A stretch of DNA of 64,000 nucleotides, from assembly GCA_019426215.1 (NCBI GenBank), contig CM033396.1:21653101-21717100 (forward strand). Direction: 5' to 3'. Source of the stretch: Buddleja alternifolia. Taxonomy: Eukaryota; Streptophyta; Magnoliopsida; Lamiales; Scrophulariaceae. Made by a program: the position numbers and the translations under genes. Shown here piece after piece: positions 47,332 to 57,154 of the stretch (positions are counted from its first letter, which is position 1; every line of letters begins with the position of its first letter). Below the pieces are notes generated by a model, which did not search any database, was not told the origin of the DNA, and was given only the letters and a program-made list of their open reading frames with translations.

Positions 47332-48550
47332 ATGGCACCCAAATCTTCCAAATCAGAGAAACCAGTCACTGTTAACGCCGGTTTTCTTGTTAACTGGGAC
47401 TATCTCTTCGATAACCAGAATTTCCCTCTTTGGACTGTTCTTCCTCTTGTTCAGGAATCTGGTTTACGCGATATGATAACTGCCGTTTTCAACTTCTTTG
47501 AGGAAGAAACCCTCTTTTTCTTCAAGAACGCAAAAATCTCCGATGACGGAAACTCCATTTCCTGCGTCTTTCCCTTCGCCCGTGAAACCTTCGTTCTCAC
47601 CCCTTCTCTGATTTCTTCTCTACTAAATTTGCCAAGTGATGGTGCCGAAGTGGAAAATGTCACTCTTGGTGATGCTACAAAGGTATGGACATTGATCAAG
47701 AAAGATAAAGCTGAGGCTGCCTACGAACCCAACTTCAAGAAAAATGATATGAAGGGCGAGTATGTCATTCTTGCGGACATATGCGCTAAGATGATCGAAT
47801 GCAGAAAGGGAAGCTTCGATAAAGTTTCCAATCTCCAGTACAAGATGATGGTAACCATTCTGACAAAGCTGAAGATAAATTGGTCACTTTATGTGTTCAA
47901 TCGCTTCAACCAAGCGATGGCCAAGTCGGTACATCCCAAGCCTTACGGGATTGTGTTGAGTAGAACTCTTAACGCTAGCGGTTACACCAATTCCGCTGGA
48001 AAGAAAATACCTGCGCTAAATTTTTACGGAAAGAAAATGATTGGCGAGCTGCTAAAGCCAAGGAAGCTTAGTGGAGCAGCGGTTCCCAAAGATGAGCGTG
48101 AGCGACTTCTTGTCGAAGGAGTTGTTCGGAGCGATGATGAAGAGCAAGCATCTTCGTCTTCATCTTCATCGGAAGAAGAGGTAGTGGTTAAGCGACCCAA
48201 ACGAAAAATCACCTTGAAAGTCGCTGAGCCATCAAAACCAGCAAAGAAGCAGAAGCAGAAGTCGGAGCCCAAGAAGAAACAAGAGTCTCCTTCTCCTTCT
48301 CCTAAATCACCCTCTCCTCCTCCAGCGTTTATCTTTAATGTAAATGAAGAAAAAGAAGTAGAAGAAGAAGAAGTACCGCTAGCACGCAGGTGTACTCCCA
48401 CATCCACTCCAACTGCATCAACAAGCGCTCCAGTCGAGCCAGCGCTTGAAGACTCAGCGAGTGTTCCTCCTCCGTCTTCAGACGCTGTTCCTGAATCTTT
48501 TCCTGAGCCTAGAGCAACTACTCTTTCTGAGAAGGCTGCTCATTTTCAGG
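47332..48550 (+). CDS. Element F extra gene, exon 1
   Basis: Starts MAPKSSKSEKPVTVNAGFLV and is open for 406 codons plus one base to CAGG|GTAAGT. It has the same N-terminal domain as D (VNWDYLFDNQNFPLW, YEPNFKKNDMKGEYVILADI, LKINWSLYVFNRFNQAMAKS), the acidic Ser/Glu run and the Lys/Pro/Ser linker SEPKKKQESPSPSPKSPSPP. The unspliced frame would stop a few codons later. This exon is free of stops, in contrast to exon 3. Confidence 0.83.
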
Positions 48551-48632
48551 GTAAGTACTTGTGAAAAACAAAGTAGTTTATCCTTTCCTCGTTAGGTTTC
48601 CTTTTCTAACGCTAGGATAAAACCTTTTTCAG
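48551..48632 (+). other. Element F extra gene, intron 1 (82 bp)
   Basis: GTAAGTACTTG...CTTTTTCAG, same position and phase as in D. Confidence 0.78.
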
Positions 48633-48818
48633 CCGAAGTTGACGCGGATATTCAAAATGCTCTTAACACTCTTGAGACTTTGAATATACCTATTCATGCT
48701 GATCCCCTCACTTCTTTTCTCAATTTAGATCCTGATGAAGAGGTCCCGGAGCCTGAAGAAACTGTACCAACTGTTGAAACAGATCAAGCGACTGACAAAG
48801 TCGATGATAGTCCTCAGG
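48633..48818 (+). CDS. Element F extra gene, exon 2
   Basis: 186 bases, open in phase: Ala, then EVDADIQNALNTLETLNIP, LTSFLNLDPDEEV and an acidic end. It aligns with exon 2 of D with two extra codons. Confidence 0.75.
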
Positions 48819-48897
48819 GTAAGCGTTGTAGTATCTTATTTTAATTTCTACTTAGTAGAAATTTTGCTTGCTTTTCTCAAACGCTTATATGTATCAG
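48819..48897 (+). other. Element F extra gene, intron 2 (79 bp)
   Basis: GTAAGCGTTG...TATGTATCAG. Equivalent to intron 2 of D. Confidence 0.76.
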
Positions 48898-51800
48898 CTC
48901 AAGATGCACCAGACGCTGATGCACCTTCACCTTCCGAGATTCCTGTTGAATTGGATGTGGATATGGAAGCAGTTGTGGATATCGCTAAGGAAGTAGCCCA
49001 AGTCCTTCCTGATGCTGACACAACACCAGTCAGTGAAGCGACTGAGCATGCTGAGCTGTCGATAGAAGTGGCCCCTTGCCTTCGTTCCCACTCCAACCAG
49101 ATCTCCTCCCGTGTCATAGACTTCTCTCCTCATGGATACAATGCAGATGTTGAGTTCTACTATGCCGCTAGAGAGCTTGATGATAAGTCCATATTTTACA
49201 GTATTTTATGCCCCATTGTAATATGATTTGATCGTTACTTTGATCACTTTTTATCCCTCATAATACTTTGATTGGTATAGGTTTTGTTTTCTAGGATACA
49301 AGTTGATTTACGCATAAAAGACGAGAAAGGAGATCCAAATTGAGCTTGAAATTGAAGAAAGAAACAAAAGAAGATAGTTGATGAAAGATTTTACACAATG
49401 CTCACATAGACACGAGATTTTCGTCAACTTACAGCCCGAATCAGACTAAGGTTTCTTCTCCAATATTGTCGAGCTTTGTCTTAGCTTCGCGTATCAACTT
49501 GAATCACCTCAATCCGGCATTTGTAGAGAGAGTTATGATTAAAATACGAAATCTGCGAATTCTGCGTGAGACGACCGCGGCACAGGACCGCGGTCCTGAT
49601 TCGGAAAATAAGGTTCGCACTAATTGTGCCGCGGTCTGCTGATGTTTGTGCCGCGGTCCGATTCTCCTGCTGCCCTATTTTTTATATCCGCCGTTTTTGG
49701 TCTTTATAACACATTCTTCACTTATCAAAAGGCTAGAAATGCTCTAAAACACCAAGGGGAAGCCATGGGAAGTCCTAAGAAAGCTTGAAGAGTCATCATC
49801 ATCATCATTTTCATCATCAAAGCTTGGATTCAAACTTTGTAATAGGGAGTAATTCAACTCTTTCTCTTTGATTTGTGTATCAACCATGTCTTATAGAATT
49901 GTTGAATCACTTGTTGTTGTAAGTATGAGCTAAGCATCTTTGTGGTTGGGTTATGTGAATACTTTTTGATGTTTTGTGTTTAATGAATCATTAATTTCCG
50001 GATTTATTACATTCTTGTTACATGTTTGATTTTATGCTTAATGCTTTCACATGAATGATCACCATGTGTTTGATATAATGCTTTGTCTTGAGACCGAGAG
50101 GAGATAGATAAAGGGAGATCGAAAAATCAAACATCATAACATAACAATTGACTAGAGATAGAATCGATTGCGTTGTGTGGCTTTTTGTGATAAGATGACC
50201 CGATTGAATGTAGGATCTTCGTAAACAAGGAATTCCTTTGAACCTAAATGCATGTTAGTTAATTCAATCTTCGCTATAGAGATATAGGAAGTTGTTAACT
50301 AGTATAGGCTTGTTATTTCAAGAGATTGAATAATAAATACATTAGGGGGTTTCGCCATAGTAAGAACGTTCTAAGAATCCGGATAATTGAGAAGTTCATG
50401 AGCATAGGATAGAACATAGTAGGATCATAACCCAATCATCTCTTTCCATTCGATTTATTACCTTGTTTATCATATAGTTGTTTTTAATTATTTTCATAGT
50501 ATAATCATCTATCATCTTATAATTTGATTTAGCTTAGAGTTGGATAATATAGCAATTACGAGCATCAAATCCAATTGTCCCTGTGGAGACGATACACACC
50601 CCGGGCTAATAGTCCACTTTATTACATTGCACGACCTAGTACACTTGCTAGGAATTTGCGTGTCACTTGACACCAGACAGTTAGTCGAAATGGAGATCAA
50701 TTTTCAAAATACTCTCCATAGGACTGATCTCTCCAATTCTGACAAGTTTAAATTCTTCGAGCAATTCGCCGATCTAGGTCTTTACAATCTTGAGCGACTC
50801 CAATCTCGACTTGAGTATATTCGTCGACCAACGTTCAACATGACTGAATTTTACGAGAAGCGTTTTAACTTCACTGGCCATTCTGAAGAGTCTTTTTATC
50901 CTTTGCGCCAGAATAAAGTCGTCATCAAGAATCCCCATATGGGTGATTGCTCAAAGAATCCAGACGAAGAAATCCTCAACAGGATCGGATACTCCGCTTT
51001 TGCCAAAGTAGTTAAGTCTCCTCAAAACGCTCTATCCCCCAAACCTCTCAGATTGTGGAAAGGAAAAGGACCAGTAGTTGCTGAGCGTCCCAATCCTATC
51101 AACTCGTGGATAGAAGATAAAGTTTGAGAATACATTGCAAGACAATGGGCCAAGGACTATGATGAAGAAACTGAACGCTTTGAGAAATTCCTTGCTACCA
51201 GAAAAGATCAGAAGAAAGCTGACAAGCTTGGTAAGCGATGGATGATGGATACAGCCAGATGGGCTGAAGAGTTTGTGTTACACTTCTATACCCTTGAAGA
51301 ACTCATGAGATATCCATTTCTTTTTTAATTTGGAATAGAATACAAACGCCGCGGGTTTGCTACCTTTTTACTTCATCAGCGTCAGCATATTGCTGGAAAT
51401 GTTAGCGATCTGCCAAATTACAAGCAATCCATCGAGAGCTACATTCACCACCAGCTAATCTTATTCAGTCAAGGCGGATGCTATATGTTTCACCCCCGTC
51501 AAGCGTTTGTTCAGCGAATCTTTCCAGATTTGAACGTAGAAGCCTCCACCAGTAAACAACCGCTTTTTCCAAGACAAAGTAAAATTCATGTCGATGTTAC
51601 AAATGAGCACGCTGAGTTTGCTGAACTCCACAAAGACAGAAGAACAGTGATAGAAAATGCACAAACGTTGAATATCACTTTCAACCACTATTCAGGGTTG
51701 AGCGACTTCCGAGGATACAATCTTCACCCTGTGCTCTTTTGTGAACAGAACATTCAAGTGGCCAAGATGATATCGCTGATCAGGCCAGTGGACCAAGAAG

Positions 51801-53317
51801 CAGGTCAAGCGCTGATGCCATTTATTTTGGACTTCTACAACTCTTATACTTCAAGAGTTGATCTGCCAGAAGGAATGCAACTTGCACTAAGTAATGAAGA
51901 GCGTGAAGACGCTATATTTTTCATCCTGTAGACAAATCTGATTAGTCCAAGGCACGTAAAGGAAGCGATTGGCCCACTCTGGGTCATACCTGTTGATAGT
52001 CCAGTGCCTCAAATTGAAGTTGTTGAAATCGAAGAGGAACAAACTCCTGCTGTGGAAGCTGCTCAACCCACAGACGCTGATATGCAAGACCTTGTCCCCA
52101 GCGCTCCAGCAGTCGAGGTTCCACTTGAGGAACAAGTTGTTCAAATTGACTCCGCAACTCAGATGCTCGACTCAGTGATAGAATAAGTTCATGCTGACTT
52201 AGCCTGCAGAGCCTATTATTAGAGACAAATCTAAAGGCAAGGCCCCAGCAGTCTCAAGCTCTCACGGACCTGAGCGTTCATCTTCCGATTCATCAAATTC
52301 AGACTCTGACAGTGATCCAGAAGCTAAAGTTTTCAGAAAAGCAGTTCGACATTCTCTCAACAATATAAAGGGTTCTCGATTGGAATCACAAAGTACTTCC
52401 ACGCTTAATCAAGTAGACACAGTTCTCAAAACTGACTTGCGAAATGCCAACAAGCTTATAATCTCCATGATGAACTGTATCACTCATCTCACAAAGAGCT
52501 TTCCGACAATTTCAACCAGACACTTGCCCAGAATGCTTCAGCTGATACTGAGCGTCACAATTCCTCCAACCTTATATCTCATAGTATCGCTGAACAGATC
52601 ACTCTCTTAATAGATGAAATCAAGCTTCTCTGAAGGGACATCGCTGACTTAAAGAACTCCTTTGCTGATGTCAAGAAGGGGGAAGATAAAGAAAAGTCCA
52701 AGGCAATATCTAAAACAGATAATAAACACTAGCGATCAATGTTTGAAGAAATAGTAAGCATAAAAAAGATGCTAACTAAAAAGAGAAAGCCAAGATATTA
52801 TCTAGGAAAGTACTTGCTCCCGGACTTGGACGTCGATTTTTTGGAAAGTATGGGATTTCATCCTTATGCCGGACCGCTTAGACGACCTATCAACTGGAAA
52901 CCATCCAACGATAAAAGACAAGACATCAATTACGACTTAATTCGTGAACTTGGTATTCCTCCAAGGGAATAGGTCGATAGGCTGAAAGAACTGAATGAAA
53001 GTGCTAGACAGCGAAGGCATGACTATGATGAACTCCAACATACCACCATGATAGACGTTCATCAACTCCTCATAGACTTAGCAAATGAGATCTACCAAAA
53101 AAATTTCAAGCATATTACAATTTAATTCGTGAACTTGGCATTCCTCCAAGGGAATGGGCCGATAGGCTGAAAGAATTGAATGAAAGCACTAAACAGCGAA
53201 GGCATGACTATGATGAACTCCAACATACCACCATGATCGACGTTGATTGACTCCTCATAAACTTAGAAAATGAGATCTACCAAAAAAGAAGAAAGCATAA
53301 AGCGACAGAAAAGATGA
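48898..53317 (+). pseudogene. Element F extra gene, exon 3, split by a solo LTR
   Basis: 48898-49180 gives QDAPDADAPSPSEIPVELDV and on to DVEFYYAAREL; after the solo LTR (49181-50665) the frame resumes as DTRQLVEMEINFQ. The conserved domain follows (NLERLQSRLEYIRRPTF, KNPHMGDCSKNPDEE, LWKGKGPVVAERPNPINSW). Stops: TGA 51125-51127, a TAA at about 51325, TAG 51929-51931, TAG 52970-52972, and more near the end. A roughly 184-bp tandem duplication (about 52938-53103 and 53122-53286) repeats the tail that codes for IRELGIPPRE. Clearly inactive. Confidence 0.8.
49181..50665 (+). mobile_element. Solo LTR of a gypsy-type element (1,485 bp)
   Basis: TGATAAGTCC...TTTGCGTGTCA, flanked by a perfect 5-bp duplication CTTGA (49176-49180 and 50666-50670). 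The end resembles the LTR ends of Athila/Tat-type elements (CCTGTGGAGACGA... then CACGACC, ACTTGCTAGG, GCGTGTCA). Interior copies are absent, so it arose by LTR-LTR recombination. It contains a GC-rich ACCGCGGCACAGGACCGCGG repeat around 49570-49660. Orientation is set by the end likeness to element G. Confidence 0.92.
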
Positions 53318-53370
53318 ATGCTTGAATTTTTTTTTTTATCTTATATTCAGTATAAATCATGTATGCTTAT

Positions 53371-54855
53371 TGTTAGGAATTTCATGTTAGATATTTTGAT
53401 GATGACAATTAGGACTTTTTGTTAGACCCCAAAATATGTAAGTTCGTTTTCAGCTTTTGAAGCGTTAGATTTGTAATAGGCTTTGTTTTATTTTTATTCT
53501 AGATTGTTAGGTTAAGTTGTCTTAGACTAAGCATCTGATATGTTGTGAATGAGTTTATCAGAAATAAGGTTTGAAGACTCAAGCGCCTGAAGTCTGAATA
53601 AAGATGAAGATTCCAAGCGTCTACAATGACCAGCTACACCAAGCGTCACCTTATAGGATAGAAGTAATCCAAGGTTGAATAAGCGTCTATCAATGACTGA
53701 TTTCACCTGAATTTATTTCTCAGTCCAGAAGGAGTTTAATGCAAATATTTTCAATGCATTAAGTGCCAATGGGCATTTAATTCAAATGCATTAAATGCTG
53801 ATAAGAGCATTAAATGTGATAAGCACTTTCAGACGTACGGAGAAGCCACCTTATTGGACTGTCAACTATTCAAAGACTGCAGCACCAACTTTTGTGCAGC
53901 CGATTTTCAGGAAAAAGGACAAAAGTTGTTCACTCGCGAAAGTGAGAGAGACGCGCTCTTGAACAATTATCAAGTTGAATTGTTGTTGCATTGAAGTCTC
54001 ATTCCTTACAATCTCAGAAAAGCCAGAATTTTCAAGAAAATATTCTCTTTGCTTTTCTTCAAATCCTGAAACAGTCAACCAATATCTCAAACATTCTTTT
54101 CGGAGAAACCCACATTACTACTGAGATATTCCTAGTTGTTTGAACTTTATCAAAATCAAACAAACCTTTTAGAAAAACCCCTATCCAAGCTTCGCGATTT
54201 GTGTGAAGTCGAAGTTGGATACTTGCCGTATTTCTGGGTGAAAGAAGCAAAGGGATTGAAGTCATTTGGAGCAGAAATCTGTGTGATCAAGGAGCTCAAG
54301 TCATCGACATCCATCTCTCCCTAATTTGTAGAAGATTCTGTGTGATTCTTTAAGAATCATTTTAGGGAATTGCCTCCAAGTGTTCAAGGAGAAGAAGGAC
54401 GTAGTTGGGATTACACCACCCAACGAACCTTACAATTATTGTTCTTTACTTTACTTTCAGCATTCATATTGTCATATCATAAACTGATAAAGTAAAACTT
54501 AATCAAACGCTAAGCAACTAAATACACTTTCTGTGACGCTAAAGATTTCCAAAAGAGAAGACTCCAAAAATCATTCTGCTGTGCTAACACTGATTAAAGA
54601 ACAGAACGCTTAAACCTACTTAGTCAAAGTGTTCAAATCTTGAAGTCTAAGTTAACTTTCTAAAAAAAAAAAAAACAGTCTTCATCAGACGCTTAGCCTA
54701 AGCGTCTATATTTCAAGTAAACTCTCAGTCAAGCGTCTACATTTCAAGCGTCCAAAACCATTTTAATACGAAACTTTTTGAAGTCGAAAAAGACTTCAGG
54801 ATCTATTCAACCCCCCCCCCTTCTAGACCCTTTCGTATGCCACTTGGGACCAACA
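53371..54855 (+). repeat. Element E 5' LTR (1,485 bp)
   Basis: TGTTAGGAATTTCATG...TTGGGACCAACA. Perfect hairpin GAAGTC-GAAAAA-GACTTC at 54780-54797 and a 10-C tract at 54811-54820. Compared with the E-type LTR at 44748-45954, the region carrying CTATAAATAGG is deleted at about 53955-53965. Confidence 0.9.
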
Positions 54856-54857
54856 AG

Positions 54858-54871
54858 TGGTATCAGAGCGG
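54858..54871 (+). promoter_or_regulatory. Element E primer-binding site
   Basis: TGGTATCAGAGCGG, iMet type, two bases after the LTR. Confidence 0.93.
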
Positions 54872-54924
54872 TTAAAGTTGAAATTTTAGATCCTTTTCAA
54901 ACTTAGTTGCTTTAGTTTTTAAAC

Positions 54925-56370
54925 ATGGCATTTGCTAAAGTTCCCAAACTGACTAAATCAAATTTTGACACATGGAAAGTCAAAGCATTTACATATCTCT
55001 GTTCATGTGATGATGACATGTGTTATATTATTTCAGATGGGCCAATCAAAATATATAAAGTTATCACAAGAGCGCCTAGAGCCACGGAAGACACTCCCGA
55101 TGGTTTCGTTGAAAAACCGAAACAAGAATGGTCTCCAGATGAACGTCGAAGAGCTAATTTGGATCATGTTGGTCGTAACGCTCTGTATACAGCTATTGAT
55201 AATAATGACAACCTATTCAACAAGATCAAGTCGTGTAAAACCACTAAAGAAAAATGGGATAAGTTGGCTACAATTTGTGGTGGTTCAGCACAGATTAAAG
55301 AGAACAAACTTTCCATTGCTAAGGAAAAGTTTAACGGATTTAAAATGCTACCCAATGAAACTTTAGAGCAATTAGATGTAAGATTTACAGCTCTAGTTAC
55401 AGAACTTACATCGTTGGGAATCGATTTGCAGAATCGAGAAATGGTGGTTAAGATCTTTAGAAGTTTACCAAGTAAATTCTTGATGAAGACAACTGCTATG
55501 AGAGAATCAAATATGTTGGATCTCCTAACTCCAGAAGACGCCTTCTCAGAGCTCAAAGCATTTGAGTTCGAGTTGAATTCTGCTAGTGATGTTGTGAGTA
55601 GTCCGGTGATTGAATCTAGAGCGCTTATAGCATCAATCAAAGGCAAATCGAGCAATAAAGGAAAGAATTTAGATATCAATGAAGAAGAGGAGTTGGCTTT
55701 GCTGAATAGATTCAGAAAGTTCTTGAGATATGAAAAGAAAGGAAAAGGTTTCAATAATCAAGGACAAAGTTCATATCAAGCGCCTTCTCCGATGCAACAA
55801 CAGTTTCAAGCGCCTCAGTATTCTGTTCCTTCACCCCAAGCGTCTGTTCAGTACCAAGCGTCTACTCAAAATCTCTCAGCTCCAGTGGTCTCAAAACCAC
55901 ACATTGCAAGGTTAACAAATGAACAAAAGATGAAAACTAATCTTTGTTATAATTGCAGGAAACCAGGGCACTACCAGGTAAATTGCCCTTATCCAAACGT
56001 ATCCAAGCCCTCAAGGCAGGATTACTTGGATAGAAACCAATCCAGGAGCAACCTTCGTCAACAAGGTTTGCTAGGGGAATCAGAACCATCATCCGCACCT
56101 GAAGATTTAGAATCATCAGAGGAGAGTAGTGACGATGATGAGCCATTAGATGACTCAGCGCTCATATGTCTCATGGCCAGAAATGGTGAAGCGTCTCTTG
56201 AGGTAATCAATGAATTATCTATTACTCTCTCTTATGATGAATTACTTGACAAAGTCAAAGAATACTACAATGAATGTCAAGAAGCTGCCAAAATATATCA
56301 AAATGATCTCGCTATTATCTCATCACTCACAAGAGATAAAGTAACGCTCAAAGCAGAGTTGCAAGTTTAG
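54925..56370 (+). CDS. gag: Element E Gag, N-terminal and zinc-knuckle part
   Basis: An open frame of 481 codons from MAFAKVPKLTKSNFDTW. Gag domain residues 1-215 (WDKLATICGGSAQIKENKLS, FRSLPSKFLMKTTAMRESNM), a Gln/Pro/Ala-rich segment (285-330), an intact zinc knuckle CYNCRKPGHYQVNC at about residues 344-357, an acidic SSEESSDDDEP stretch, then the start of a coiled-coil-like region. It ends at TAG (56368-56370), where A has a Gln codon; the same frame stays open afterwards (QCIEKNQSLESEIIQLKSDL). So a single nonsense change splits gag. Particle-forming and RNA-binding by family. Confidence 0.88.
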   Translation: MAFAKVPKLTKSNFDTWKVKAFTYLCSCDDDMCYIISDGPIKIYKVITRAPRATEDTPDGFVEKPKQEWSPDERRRANLDHVGRNALYTAIDNNDNLFNKIKSCKTTKEKWDKLATICGGSAQIKENKLSIAKEKFNGFKMLPNETLEQLDVRFTALVTELTSLGIDLQNREMVVKIFRSLPSKFLMKTTAMRESNMLDLLTPEDAFSELKAFEFELNSASDVVSSPVIESRALIASIKGKSSNKGKNLDINEEEELALLNRFRKFLRYEKKGKGFNNQGQSSYQAPSPMQQQFQAPQYSVPSPQASVQYQASTQNLSAPVVSKPHIARLTNEQKMKTNLCYNCRKPGHYQVNCPYPNVSKPSRQDYLDRNQSRSNLRQQGLLGESEPSSAPEDLESSEESSDDDEPLDDSALICLMARNGEASLEVINELSITLSYDELLDKVKEYYNECQEAAKIYQNDLAIISSLTRDKVTLKAELQV

Positions 56371-57131
56371 CAACAGTGCATTGAGAAGAACCAATCGCTT
56401 GAGAGTGAAATTATTCAATTAAAAAGCGATCTTGATATAATAGTCAAGAGAGAAGCTGATTTGATCGCTAGACTTGCTAAATCAGAGCAGCTCATCTCAT
56501 CATTATCAAAAGCTTCTAGAAAGTTGGATAATGTGACTGAAGTAACTAGATTATTTGGTGAAAAGACCGGTTTAGGATGCGATAAACTCGGTAAACAACC
56601 TAATAAATCTAACGTTACGGCGAACAACAGAGGAAAGGGTGTTATCTTTGTTGAGAAAGGTTCACAAGGTCAAACACAAAATAAACCTAGTGACAATGGT
56701 AAGAAGCCAAATGAGAAGTCAAAACTAACTCAGGCAAGGGTAAGGGTAAGGCAAATGATTCACAAAGACGGGTCTATCAAAACGCTCAAAAGGCTAAAGA
56801 TAAGTCTGACCATTGTGAATCAAGCGCTAAGCGTCCAGTACCAAAAGTGCAACCCAAGCCAACGCCAAGGAAATACCAGCGTCAATATCCAAGACAGTCA
56901 AGATCATATTATCGATACTATGATGATTATGATTATGACTATGATTATGACTACTATTATAATCGAGGATATTATTATACACCCAAAAAGCACACACAAC
57001 ACGTTGTGAAACCCAAAAAGGCCAGTATTCCTAAAATGAAGACTAGGCAAATATGGGTTCCTAAAGTTCTAATTCAAACAAACAATGTTACTAATGTTAA
57101 AGGACCCAAGCAACAATGGGTACCTGAATAG
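56371..57131 (+). pseudogene. gag: Element E Gag C-terminal part, frameshifted
   Basis: The frame continues after the stop through ARLAKSEQLISSLSKASRKL and DNVTEVTRLFGEKTGLGCDK. Near 56735-56750 (GGGTAAGGGTAAGG repeats) a frameshift occurs. The tail then reads in the third frame (56847-57131): PRKYQRQYPRQSRSYYRYYD, a Tyr/Asp run and a Lys-rich end IWVPKVLIQTNNV, then KQQWVPE and TAG. The tail is the gag end seen in A and B. Confidence 0.8.
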
Positions 57132-57154
57132 AAATAGAACTTCCCTTTTGATTA

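Larger units (their letters stand above)
45955..53370 (+). mobile_element. Element F: Sirevirus-like, truncated and internally deleted
   Basis: Consists of an RT fragment, a deletion joining it to the last RNase H codons, a spacer, the three-exon extra gene split by a gypsy solo LTR, and a 3' end cut by the 5' LTR of E before its own polypurine tract. F is older than E and than the solo LTR. Confidence 0.86.

Noticed and set aside
48024..48407. 127-codon minus-strand ORF rich in Ser
   Set aside because: Antisense of the Lys/Glu/Ser-rich linker in exon 1 of the F extra gene.
55164..55754. 196-codon minus-strand ORF
   Set aside because: Antisense of the well supported gag of element E.
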